This document shows positions 24,276 through 33,294 of a stretch of DNA of 37,311 nt, piece by piece. Below the pieces are notes generated by a model, which worked only from the letters and a program-made list of their open reading frames with translations, was not told the DNA's origin and did not search any database. A program made the translations under genes and the position numbers. Where the stretch lies: the NCBI GenBank assembly GCA_964459305.1, contig CAYWNA010000117.1:1-37311 (forward strand), given 5' to 3'. The stretch is from CAYWNA01 sp964459305 (lineage in GTDB: Bacteria > Planctomycetota > Planctomycetia > Pirellulales > Pirellulaceae). Position 1 is the stretch's first letter, and the number at the start of each line of letters is the position of its first letter.

Positions 24276-25679
24276 ATGCAAAAATCAGCAACGGTTCTCG
24301 CCATCGGGTGTTTCGTGGTCTTGGTGAGCGCAATCCGAGCGGAGAATAGGCTTGTTGCGTTCCCGGGCGCCGAAGGATACGGCGCATTTGCCAAGGGTGG
24401 GCGAGGCGGCGACGTCTATATCGTGACCAACCTGAAGGACTCCGGGCCAGGTTCGCTACGGGAGGGAGTTGATTCCGCTCAAGGCCCTCGAACAATTGTG
24501 TTCGAGGTCTCCGGTACCATCGAACTCCAATCGGGAATCAGGATCGCTAGTCCCACTATCACTGTCGCCGGCCAGACGGCTCCCGGCGACGGAGTCACGA
24601 TAAAGAACTGGGGTATCGCGATCCGCGATACGAATGATGTCATCATTAGGTATCTTCGATTCCGACCCGGCGACGTCATGGGAGAAAAAGGATTTATGGG
24701 GGATTCTTTGAATGTGGACAGAGTCAAAGACGTCATGATTGACCATGTTTCCGTTTCGTGGAGCATCGATGAGACTCTGTCGGTAAGACGCTCCGATAAT
24801 GTCACGGTGCAATGGTCGTTCATCACCGAGAGCTTGAACGATTCGTGTCACCACAAAGGGCCGCACAGTTGTGGCTCGTTGCTCGGGCCGAACCCAGATG
24901 GCCGCCTGACAATTCATCATTGCCTGTTTGCGCATCATATCAGACGTAGCCCGAAACCAACCAGTAAAGGCGCCACGATGAATTTCCAATTCGTAAACAA
25001 CGTCATTTACGACTGGGGAAAGGTCGCTGGTTACACGAATACGGCAGAGTACGGCGAAAACTTGGACATACACTATGTCGGGAATTATCTGATCGCGGGG
25101 CCTTCCACGAGACGCGACTTGTCATACACCATAGAGGGCCACGGAAGTGTTGGTCCTTCCAGTGTCACCGAGATCGCCTTCAGGGGTGAGAGCCCCGATG
25201 TGAGAATATATCAAGCGGAAAATGCGATAGATGCGAATCAGAACGGTCTTCGTGACGGGGTCAATACAGGGTGGGACATGTTCGCAGGTTCCTACACGCC
25301 GGTTGAGAATCCACTCGATTTCCCGGAGCTGCAAAACAGCGATGCCGCCACGGCCTACGACGATGTCTTGTCGTTCGCCGGCGCATCTCGATCCCGCGAT
25401 TCCGTGGACAATCGCGTGGCTTGGCAAGTTCGCAATGAGAAGGGTGCCATCATCGACTCCCAGTCCGAAGTAGGCGGCTGGCCAATGCTGAATTCGTTGC
25501 CCGCTCCCGCCGATGACGATCGGGACGGGATGGCGGACGACTGGGAGAGGCTGCACGGTCTGAATCCTGATGATCCCGACGACCGCAACAGCGATCGTGA
25601 CAAAAACGGATACACCGCACTGGAAGAATATACTAACTCGTTGGCGAAATGCTTCCACACGCCCGTTCTTGAGCCATGA
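24276..25679 (+). CDS. Secreted pectate lyase-like protein (PL1-type beta-helix) with Ca-binding tail
   Basis: A 467-residue secreted protein. A signal peptide ends near residue 22. AFPGAEGYGAFAKGGRGGDVYIVTNL is the standard opening of PL1-like planctomycete pectate lyases, followed by LKDSGPGSLREGV. The beta-helix core has MIDHVSVSWSIDETLSV (vWiDH-like motif) and HHIRRSPKP, which fits the catalytic Arg region of PL1. The C-terminal 55 residues (DDDRDGMADDWERLHGLNPDDPDD...) are an acidic thrombospondin-3/dockerin-like calcium motif. It would cleave polygalacturonate-type chains by beta-elimination. The gap after the oxidoreductase gene is 54 bases and holds repeat copy A; GGACATCGAGG precedes the ATG. 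It is the first of three genes bracketed by the 40-bp repeats. Confidence 0.85.
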   Translation: MQKSATVLAIGCFVVLVSAIRAENRLVAFPGAEGYGAFAKGGRGGDVYIVTNLKDSGPGSLREGVDSAQGPRTIVFEVSGTIELQSGIRIASPTITVAGQTAPGDGVTIKNWGIAIRDTNDVIIRYLRFRPGDVMGEKGFMGDSLNVDRVKDVMIDHVSVSWSIDETLSVRRSDNVTVQWSFITESLNDSCHHKGPHSCGSLLGPNPDGRLTIHHCLFAHHIRRSPKPTSKGATMNFQFVNNVIYDWGKVAGYTNTAEYGENLDIHYVGNYLIAGPSTRRDLSYTIEGHGSVGPSSVTEIAFRGESPDVRIYQAENAIDANQNGLRDGVNTGWDMFAGSYTPVENPLDFPELQNSDAATAYDDVLSFAGASRSRDSVDNRVAWQVRNEKGAIIDSQSEVGGWPMLNSLPAPADDDRDGMADDWERLHGLNPDDPDDRNSDRDKNGYTALEEYTNSLAKCFHTPVLEP

Positions 25680-25680
25680 A

Positions 25681-25806
25681 TCAATTCCATGTTTTGTGAG
25701 CCCGAGGCACTTCCTCAAAGTAGGCGAGAGCTGCCTGTCCCCATGAAGCCAGATCCCGTTGACCCTTGGCATCTTCCGTTGTGGAGAAGTGAGGCTGGCC
25801 GGAATG
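25681..25806 (-). pseudogene. Possible C-terminal relic of an unknown gene
   Basis: On the minus strand the 41 codons before a TGA (25683-25681) read SGQPHFSTTEDAKGQRDLAS and continue WGQAALAYFEEVPRAHKTWN. That composition looks like a real protein end, unlike the usual antisense shadow. It fills exactly the gap between the stop of the pectate lyase gene and the start of the next plus-strand gene, where no sense gene is expected. Further upstream in the same frame it becomes antisense to that gene. I cannot name the family. Confidence 0.3.
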
Positions 25807-28800
25807 CACACGATGACACAACTTGCTGAACAGCGTCCATCTGCATGGCACTCCGGCGCTGGCCTCCATCGGGCGATCGCCATGGCCACGTTCGTCTTCG
25901 TTTGTGCTGTGTGTGTGCCTGCAAATGCGGACACACAAGCCATCAATCGCAGTTGGTCGCACAGCACCGACACGGAATGGGTGAACTGGATCGTTGTCAA
26001 CGTGTGTCCCGCGCGGGTCTACCTCGACACTTGGCGTTCGGACGAAAAACGAAGGGAACTTTGCGAGGACTTCGACCCGGACATTGTGGATTGGTGGAGT
26101 GGCGTGGTGCTCAATCGTGGCGACTTTTTCACCATGCGCGGCGTGGCTTCGAGCTCGCCAACGGCGTATGAGTATCAGGAAGCCATCGGGCCGATGTGGG
26201 GGTACGCGCTGAGACTGTTCCGTGAGAACGGCGCTGCGCTTCGGGAGAATGGCGGGTGGGCGACCTTTCCCAAAACGAAGTATGGTGGTGCTCACATGAT
26301 GTGTCTGAACGCGCCGAAGTGGCGGAACACCGTCGAACAGGGCATCGTCCGGGCGGCGGTACTTGGCGACGCGGTCACGCAAGACAACATCGGGTGTCCG
26401 GTAACGAAATACCATCCTGGTTTCTGCACTTGGTGCAATCGCCGCTTCGTAGAGCATCTCAAGAGCCAGTTTCCTCGCGAACAGCTCCGATCGTTGGGCG
26501 TGCCCGAACTCGGCCGATTTCAGATCCGAGATTACCTGAGAGAGAAACGCAGACAGACCGGACTGCCCATGTGGAAGCCGGTGCCGGAGGGCGCTGATGC
26601 CGAAGCGCTGATCAGAGACCCGCTGGTCCACGAGTACATCCGATTCCAGTACAGGTCCATGCTCGACGCATGGATTGGTATGGCGGATCGAGCGAAACGA
26701 GAGGCACTTCGGCTCGGCCGAGAAGTTCCTGCGTTGTACGGCAACCAAGCGGGATGCGCAGGGCATACCCCACTGGCCACCGCGCTCTCGAATCACGTCG
26801 ATGTCGTTTGGATCGAGTCGTCAAGGCACTTTCAACCTTGCTTCGAAAAAGTCAACCCTGGGTCATCGAAGCCGCGCTACCGGGAGGGCGTATTCATCGA
26901 AGCGAGGAACGGGGAGCCAAAGCGCCAGGCGTGGTCAACGCTTATGTACAAGACTGGTCGAGCCGCCGGCCACTTCCGTCGACCCGTGTGGACCATCCAG
27001 TATCCCGAACAGTGGTTTGGTCCTGACAAACGCATGCCAGTGGCTGTCACTCTGGCCGAAGCATACGCCAATGGAGGTGTGCCGGTAATGCTGTTTGGGC
27101 CAAGTGTCACGCAGGAGGCAGACACGGAGAGTCTCCTATGGGAGGTGAACCGACAGCACGCGCGGTTCGTCGGAGATCATCGGGCGCTTTTCATCGATCG
27201 GACCAGCATTGCGGACGTAGCCCTTGTCCTATCGCTGCCGTCCCTTTTTTGGCGGAATTGCTCATCACTCCGCGTACAGCCCGTCGAGCATCTCGAACGG
27301 TTCACGGCGACCGCGCGCGATCTCGAGGAGTGTCACGTGCCGTACGATGTGCTCGTCCTGGGGCATCCGGACTTGTACGATGATCAGCCCAGTTTGGAAC
27401 GTCTCCGCCGATATCGCTGCCTTGTGTTGCCTCATGTGGACTGCATCTCGGATCAACAGGTGACTGCACTCAAATCGTATATACAGGGCGGCGGCCGATT
27501 GGTCCTGCTTGGCGAGTGTGGCACTCACGATGAGGAACTTCATGAGCGAGGGCAGTCCGCGTTCGCTGAGATCCCCTCAGGAGCTTTCGTCAGTGCGGAC
27601 TCGCTGAAAGGCGAGGCTGTCGCGAGCGGGGATCTGCCACCCAGCGTCTGGTTGAACGTTTGGCAGCACGGCGGCGGTCCCATGACATCCGTGCAGATGG
27701 TCGACTACGATCTGGACTTGACCGCGGACCAGCCGCGACCGGTCGGCCCGTTCCGCCTATCGCTGCGCGTGGACGGCGCGGAGCGACTTACTTCGGCGCG
27801 GCTCATCAGACCCGAAGGCGAGCCAATGCCGCTGGAGATGGAGAAGCACGGGGCGGAAGTTCGGGTAACGGTCCCGACCATCGATCTGTGGGCGATCGTG
27901 CTGCTTGCGGCCGACGACGAATGGGAGACGCGATCGCTGGCGGCGAAAGCGCGCAAGTGGCTTGAACGACTTCGCATCGCGTCCCGTTGTTCTGGGCAGG
28001 ACCGCGATGCACACGATGAATTGATCGCGCAGGCGTCGGCACTTCTCGCCCAGATTCAAGGCCGCGTGAAGGTTCATGACTTCACCACACTTCGCGAGCC
28101 ACTGGTCCATACGGCAAAAACGCTGCGCCAGCGCGTCGAACAGATCACAGAGAATGTGTCCACATTGCAGAAGACGTTGCGGGCACAGATCTTGAATGTC
28201 GAAGCCGTCAAGAAGTTCGACTTCGGCGGAATGGAAGCGCCCGAAGGCTGGACGCCGGTGACCGTCGACTCGACATGCACGCAAGATCGTGGCTTTGGCT
28301 GGACATCGAGGAACCAGATGACCGCGGTCGATGATGGCCGACCGGACCCGCTACACGGCGATTACATCCGCAACCGGGACCCAGCCGAGTTCCTGGACTA
28401 CCCGGCACGCGGCGAGGGCAACCGTCAGTTCAAGGTGGACGCTCCTCCGTTGAGCCCCGCCGAGTTCCGTGTTGATCTGGCCAATGGTGAATACCTCGTG
28501 ACCGTCGTGGTGGGCGCGTATGAGGCGCCGGGCGTCGGCTCCGTTTCGGCTGAGGGCGAAGTGGCGGTGACCTACGTGAGCGCCAACGATCGTCCTGTTC
28601 TGCTGGGGAAGCCAATACGCATCGGTTACTTCGACAATCACGCTTTTCCGGTACGCGTCACCGATGGCCAACTTCGGCTGCGCTTCTCCGGGCCGAACGT
28701 GGGACCGTTCTACCACAACACCATCGAGTGGCTCGTAAACGGCCTGGTGATCCAGCGAGCGGGGCAAACTGTGACGTCCCAGGCAAGCGAATCACTGTCG

Positions 28801-29367
28801 GAGACGGAACTCATGGCCCAGACAGCGCTGCGCGAGTGGGCTGTAATTGGCCCATTCCATGACGAAGATTGTACAGGCCGGGACACGGCCTTTGGCCCGG
28901 AACGCGAGGCTGATCTTACCCGGACATACGAAGGTAAGCACGGCCGCATGCACTGGCGCTCCCACCGGCAGAAGCTTAGCGGAGTGCCGGGCATCGACCT
29001 GAACGAACTGCTCGGCGATGCCACCGAGGCGACTGGCTTTGCGCTGACTCACGTGCAGTGTGCTGAGCCGACGGATGCGGTTCTGTTGCTGAGCACGAGC
29101 AAGACGGGCGCGGCTTACGTGAACGGGAAAGAAGTCTTACGCGATGACACAGCTAGCGGCCTTATGCTTCGAGAGTATCAGGCTGGCGTAAGGCTGAAGA
29201 AGGGGTGGAACGCGATCGGCGTCAGATGCGTTAGCCATTGGAGCGGACCGTGGAGCTTCTGGGCAGGCGTCACCGGGCAAGATGGCAGCCCCTTGCAGAG
29301 CCTAACCGTGTCTTCCGTTGGTGGACAGGCCGTGAATCTCGCTCCTGTTTCTGAGGATCGTCAATAA
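25804..29367 (+). CDS. Very large secreted multidomain glycosidase-like protein (GH42/GH-A-like)
   Basis: About 1187 residues. The signal segment (AIAMATFVFVCAVCVPANA) ends near residue 42. Residues 50-500 look like a TIM barrel with a Cys cluster (HPGFCTWCNRRF), as in GH42-like enzymes. Residues 510-620 resemble a beta-galactosidase trimerisation or class I amidotransferase-like domain (ALKSYIQGGGRLVLLGECG). A helical linker follows (about 705-795). From residue 805 there is a jelly roll of the rhamnogalacturonan-esterase/lyase type (FDFGGMEAPEGWTPVTVDST). From 1011 a last sandwich begins with EWAVIGPF and ends with KKGWNAIGVRC, typical of binding domains in planctomycete lyases. The catalytic residues are not identified with certainty. 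ATG 25804 was chosen; ATG 25813 or TTG 25759 are alternatives, and the ribosome site is weak. Confidence 0.72.
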   Translation: MHTMTQLAEQRPSAWHSGAGLHRAIAMATFVFVCAVCVPANADTQAINRSWSHSTDTEWVNWIVVNVCPARVYLDTWRSDEKRRELCEDFDPDIVDWWSGVVLNRGDFFTMRGVASSSPTAYEYQEAIGPMWGYALRLFRENGAALRENGGWATFPKTKYGGAHMMCLNAPKWRNTVEQGIVRAAVLGDAVTQDNIGCPVTKYHPGFCTWCNRRFVEHLKSQFPREQLRSLGVPELGRFQIRDYLREKRRQTGLPMWKPVPEGADAEALIRDPLVHEYIRFQYRSMLDAWIGMADRAKREALRLGREVPALYGNQAGCAGHTPLATALSNHVDVVWIESSRHFQPCFEKVNPGSSKPRYREGVFIEARNGEPKRQAWSTLMYKTGRAAGHFRRPVWTIQYPEQWFGPDKRMPVAVTLAEAYANGGVPVMLFGPSVTQEADTESLLWEVNRQHARFVGDHRALFIDRTSIADVALVLSLPSLFWRNCSSLRVQPVEHLERFTATARDLEECHVPYDVLVLGHPDLYDDQPSLERLRRYRCLVLPHVDCISDQQVTALKSYIQGGGRLVLLGECGTHDEELHERGQSAFAEIPSGAFVSADSLKGEAVASGDLPPSVWLNVWQHGGGPMTSVQMVDYDLDLTADQPRPVGPFRLSLRVDGAERLTSARLIRPEGEPMPLEMEKHGAEVRVTVPTIDLWAIVLLAADDEWETRSLAAKARKWLERLRIASRCSGQDRDAHDELIAQASALLAQIQGRVKVHDFTTLREPLVHTAKTLRQRVEQITENVSTLQKTLRAQILNVEAVKKFDFGGMEAPEGWTPVTVDSTCTQDRGFGWTSRNQMTAVDDGRPDPLHGDYIRNRDPAEFLDYPARGEGNRQFKVDAPPLSPAEFRVDLANGEYLVTVVVGAYEAPGVGSVSAEGEVAVTYVSANDRPVLLGKPIRIGYFDNHAFPVRVTDGQLRLRFSGPNVGPFYHNTIEWLVNGLVIQRAGQTVTSQASESLSETELMAQTALREWAVIGPFHDEDCTGRDTAFGPEREADLTRTYEGKHGRMHWRSHRQKLSGVPGIDLNELLGDATEATGFALTHVQCAEPTDAVLLLSTSKTGAAYVNGKEVLRDDTASGLMLREYQAGVRLKKGWNAIGVRCVSHWSGPWSFWAGVTGQDGSPLQSLTVSSVGGQAVNLAPVSEDRQ

Positions 29368-29465
29368 CGACTGAACAAATCCACTTGGAGCGGAGCAATG
29401 AAGATGATGCAACGTGATTCCGGCGCTCCGTTCGTCTCCCTGACCCAACAATTAGAGACTGATTC

Positions 29466-32400
29466 ATGATGGTTCGACCGGGGATCTCCATATGCGGACT
29501 CCTGATCATGGCATGCCGTGCGTCCCTGTGTTGCGGCGGAGAATTGCCGGCTCGCTCCCCCATTCCGCGCACGGCGAGCCTGGATGGTCAGGGCGAAGGA
29601 GCGCCTCTTATCGGTTATCCTGATCTCAGCGGGGTGGGGGCGCAACTTGCCGACCGCATCGCGCGGAAGCTGGACGTTAGGTTCGGCGTCCAAGCAGTTG
29701 TGAGGCCGGCGGATGAAATCCGTAAGGCTGATTACCACCAGCGTACGGTCATTCTGCTGGGGCACATCGTCAACAACCCGGAGATCCTATGGTTCTACAG
29801 CTTCCGGTACGCGTTCGTGGACGCGGCTTACCCCGGGGGAGATGGGTACGTCATCCGTCAGGTCCACGATCCGGTCGGCGCTGGGAGGAATACGATCGTG
29901 ATCGGAGCCGGTTCGGAGGCCGGCTTGGTGAAGGGTGTGGACAGGTTCGCTTCGGAACTCCATCGACTCGAACGCCCCGAGTGGACGACGCGTCTAATCG
30001 TCGAGTCCACGCTTGACGTTGTGAGCCGTCCTCCCGACGACCTTGATCCAGCAGGCATCGAGGCTGCGAAAAGAGAGTCGCTGGCGAGTATGCGGAGCGG
30101 CCGGCTCTCGCAGGAGGCATACAAGGCCATCCACGCCGCCCATGCGTATTACCTCAGCGGTTCGGAGGCCTACCTCAGGCGTTACGACGCCCTTGTCCGC
30201 GCTCACCGTGATTTTACTGCGAGTGGCGACGACCAGTTCTATGGTGGGCTGGAGTTCTGGCTGCCGGCTTACATCCAGGCGTGGGATATCGCGGAGGAGG
30301 CCGCCATCTGGACGGACGGCGATCGGACGCGGATGGCCTCTTTTGTTATGGATCTCATGGCACTCCTTTCCACACGCTATGGCCGCTACGCCGACATTGC
30401 GGAGGCCAAGCCTCGACCACGATGGAACCATGAGACCTTTCCTGCGATGGCATACTTCTACATGGCCGAGTATCTGCGCAAGTATTACGGCAACGCCTGG
30501 CCCGCGGAGCAGTGGCGAAGTCTGTCTCGTCGAATACTCGGCGATCAGACCCGGTTCATTCGCGGAACGGATGAGTCTTGTCTGTATCTACCCTATTCTC
30601 CCTCGCACGCGTTGAGGTTCGCGATCGCAACTCGCAGCCACGACATGATCGCCTCGGGACGGGCTCGCCAATTCGGCGAGCAACTGCTCATGATGACGGA
30701 CAACACGGGCCGCTTCGTGGGTACGGGGGCCACGGAGCGAAAGAACATCGCCTACTACTACCTGCTGCCGCTCGGCACCATTCTGGGCGACGGGCGGTTT
30801 CTGGGTATCGACCAAAAGACGCGGCTCGCCGTCGAGCGGCCCACGGAGCCGCGCGATGACTGGGGAGTGATGAGCCGATTCGGTGAATATCGGCCGCCCC
30901 TTGCACCTTCGATGCCTGATTGCGATACGCACGTGTGGTCTCTTCCGGTCGACGAGGGGCTCTTCGAGCTGACGAACACCGTGCCGTTCTACGAATTCGT
31001 ACCTATCGTCAGATCGGCCGTTCCACGGGAGAGGGTCTTCGACAAGCTCGTCTTTCGAAGCGGTTACGAACAAGGGAGACAGTATCTTCTGCTCGACGGT
31101 TTCGGCCGTGGAAAGCACTTGCGATACGACACGAACGCTATCGTGCGTTTCACATCGGGCGACAGAATCTTCCTGGTGGAGACGGACAACGATCAGCGTA
31201 TCGACGAGAAGTATCACAACATGCTGACCTGCATCCGTGACGGACGCGGCGGGCTCCATGTGCCGCCCTTTGCGGAGCTTGAGGCGGCCGTTGACCTCGC
31301 TGAAACAGGCTTCTCGCGAAGCCACGTCTCCGACTACGCGGATGTGAACTGGACTAGGAACATCCTCTGGATCAAGGAGTCCCTTTTCGCGGTGATCGAC
31401 GAGGTAGAAGCTCTGGGGGATGGTGACTTCAGTCTGCGGTGCCATTGGCATGGCTTGGGCGATGTTTCGATCAGCGACAAGCGGGTGCTCCTTCAGCAGA
31501 GCGGCCAGACTTGTGCCATCATGCATTCCGGCTCGCTGTCCGTGCGCGCGGAGGCCGACACAACCGAAGGACGATCGCTTTGGGGAGACTATCCGCACGC
31601 CGCCCCCGTGATTCAGCGCATTTGTCAGACGCGGACCCTCGCGATGAAGCGAGGTGACCGTTCCGCGTTCCACAACGTGATCTGCGCGTTCCCTTCGACA
31701 CGCCCCCGCGTGCTCTCGTGCGCATCCGGCGCGCCCGGTCACTTACTCCTAGCTGAGCGTGGTTCGGTCGCGCTTTTCTTCGTCGATGCCGACGTGGTTC
31801 CCAATCCCTTCGTCACGGATGCCCGCATGGGGCTGATCAACCAAGATCGCATCGCACTTGTCCGCGCCACGACCATCAAGACGGCTGGCCTCGAACTGCT
31901 CCGCTCTACGCGGCCCGTGGACGTTGAGTTTGATGTTGTCGAGGGGACGGCGACCTTTTCGCACGGTTCCGTGGGCGAAGTGAGACTCATCGGCTCAGGC
32001 ACGCCTCTACGACTCGGCGGGCGGAAGCAGTCTGTGCAATGGACTCCACCAGTGGGACTTTCGGATCGGCTGCGAGAGTCGCTGGTCGCTTCTCAGCACA
32101 GCCTGCAGGTCGCCCAGCCCACCGAAACGTCGCCGATCAGCAGGCTTCCCCGTATGGAGGTAGTCCAGACAGGGATTGAGCGTAACATCCATGCCTTCTT
32201 GGCGCCGCCAGGGGATGGGACGGAAGGTGACACGGTTGTTCTCGGTACGGACAGCGCCTGTGAGGCCATCCGTTTCGATTCCAAGGGCAAAGGCCGTGTG
32301 CTTTGGCGGGCGTCCTCCGACGCGGCTGTCACGGCGTTGGCTTGGGCCTCCCTACTTCAGACAGACACGCCGGCCGTGGTGTTCGGTTCGGAAGACGGCA

Positions 32401-33272
32401 CAATCGTCGCGGCGGACGTCAGGGGGAAGGTGCTGTGGCAGCACCAGCTCAAAGCTCCCAAACGCCTCCAGCGCCAGATCACTTCGCTCACTGCAGGAGA
32501 CGTGGACGGCGACGGCCGGGGCGAGATCGTCGCGGGATCGGCAAGCTGGAACGTCTACTGCCTGGACGGTAACGGGCGCGAGCTTTGGACGCAGCCCGCC
32601 TATGCTCATCGTGTTACGTGCCTTGCCACGGGCGACATTACTGGTAATGGCGGCGCGGAAGTCCTCGTCGGCACCAGCTACTACACGCTTAGCGCATTTG
32701 ACGCCGAAGGCCGTGTCTTGCTCGGCCACCGCGCCAACCCTCTCTTCGGAAAGGTCATTGTCGCCGAGTTGGACGACGATGGGCGGAAGGAGATCATCGC
32801 AGCAAACGGATCGGATGTCTTGGCTCTGGACATCGCTCGGGAGAAGATCGAACCGCGCGCGTACACGAAAGGCATGTCCATGCCACGACTCACATCGGAA
32901 CGCTTCAGGTTTCGCACCGGTGATGACGTGGGCGATCTGAGTGTCTGCGATCTCGACGGTGACGGAAAGCCCGAAATCGTGGCAGTGTCGGATACCGGGT
33001 TTATCTACTGCTTCGATGGTTCGGGCCGGTTGAGGGCGACATTCAACGCCGGAGACGCGGCGTGCGCATTGACGACCGGTCCGTCGCTCAACGGCGAGTC
33101 GATGGTCGCGGCCGGGTCTCGCGACGGACACGTTCTAGTTCTCGACAAGGCACTGAAGCCGCTGGGCCGCGCAAAACTCCGGCATCCCGCGCAATGGCTA
33201 ACGATAGGCGGCGATCGCATGAGCGTAATCTGCGTGACGAGACGCTCTGTCGAGAAAATAGTGATCCGTTAA
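29466..33272 (+). CDS. Giant secreted polysaccharide lyase-like protein with C-terminal FG-GAP/PQQ-like propeller
   Basis: A 1268-residue protein with a signal peptide (about 1-24). The N-terminal domain (45-165) recalls the alpha/beta or sandwich lead of alginate/heparin lyases. Residues 185-430 are a helical (alpha/alpha) toroid (GGLEFWLPAYIQAWDIAEEA, AMAYFYMAEYLRKYYG). Residues 460-860 form a heparinase II/III-like beta-sandwich (FDKLVFRSGYEQGRQYLLLDG, HWHGLGDVSI). Residues 900-1268 are propeller repeats with calcium loops at DVDGDGRGEIVAGS (from 1012), DITGNGGAEVLVGTS, ELDDDGRKEIIAANG and DLDGDGKPEIVAVS. I infer a uronic-acid polysaccharide lyase with a binding or scaffold propeller; no substrate is proven. 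The gap before it (98 bases) holds nothing clear. Its last 13 codons are repeat copy B. Confidence 0.75.
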   Translation: MMVRPGISICGLLIMACRASLCCGGELPARSPIPRTASLDGQGEGAPLIGYPDLSGVGAQLADRIARKLDVRFGVQAVVRPADEIRKADYHQRTVILLGHIVNNPEILWFYSFRYAFVDAAYPGGDGYVIRQVHDPVGAGRNTIVIGAGSEAGLVKGVDRFASELHRLERPEWTTRLIVESTLDVVSRPPDDLDPAGIEAAKRESLASMRSGRLSQEAYKAIHAAHAYYLSGSEAYLRRYDALVRAHRDFTASGDDQFYGGLEFWLPAYIQAWDIAEEAAIWTDGDRTRMASFVMDLMALLSTRYGRYADIAEAKPRPRWNHETFPAMAYFYMAEYLRKYYGNAWPAEQWRSLSRRILGDQTRFIRGTDESCLYLPYSPSHALRFAIATRSHDMIASGRARQFGEQLLMMTDNTGRFVGTGATERKNIAYYYLLPLGTILGDGRFLGIDQKTRLAVERPTEPRDDWGVMSRFGEYRPPLAPSMPDCDTHVWSLPVDEGLFELTNTVPFYEFVPIVRSAVPRERVFDKLVFRSGYEQGRQYLLLDGFGRGKHLRYDTNAIVRFTSGDRIFLVETDNDQRIDEKYHNMLTCIRDGRGGLHVPPFAELEAAVDLAETGFSRSHVSDYADVNWTRNILWIKESLFAVIDEVEALGDGDFSLRCHWHGLGDVSISDKRVLLQQSGQTCAIMHSGSLSVRAEADTTEGRSLWGDYPHAAPVIQRICQTRTLAMKRGDRSAFHNVICAFPSTRPRVLSCASGAPGHLLLAERGSVALFFVDADVVPNPFVTDARMGLINQDRIALVRATTIKTAGLELLRSTRPVDVEFDVVEGTATFSHGSVGEVRLIGSGTPLRLGGRKQSVQWTPPVGLSDRLRESLVASQHSLQVAQPTETSPISRLPRMEVVQTGIERNIHAFLAPPGDGTEGDTVVLGTDSACEAIRFDSKGKGRVLWRASSDAAVTALAWASLLQTDTPAVVFGSEDGTIVAADVRGKVLWQHQLKAPKRLQRQITSLTAGDVDGDGRGEIVAGSASWNVYCLDGNGRELWTQPAYAHRVTCLATGDITGNGGAEVLVGTSYYTLSAFDAEGRVLLGHRANPLFGKVIVAELDDDGRKEIIAANGSDVLALDIAREKIEPRAYTKGMSMPRLTSERFRFRTGDDVGDLSVCDLDGDGKPEIVAVSDTGFIYCFDGSGRLRATFNAGDAACALTTGPSLNGESMVAAGSRDGHVLVLDKALKPLGRAKLRHPAQWLTIGGDRMSVICVTRRSVEKIVIR
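33231..33270 (+). repeat. 40-bp direct repeat, copy B
   Basis: This is the partner of 24215-24254, with 36 of 40 bases identical. Here it is coding and forms the last 13 residues (CVTRRSVEKIVIR) of the propeller protein, directly before its TAA. One of the four differences is synonymous and the others change two residues, so this copy is the natural source of copy A. Confidence 0.75.
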
Positions 33273-33294
33273 ACAAGTAACGAGAGGACCAATC

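Noticed and set aside
30588..31742. Minus-strand open frame of 384 codons inside the propeller lyase gene
   Set aside because: Antisense shadow; the sense frame has continuous domain structure here.
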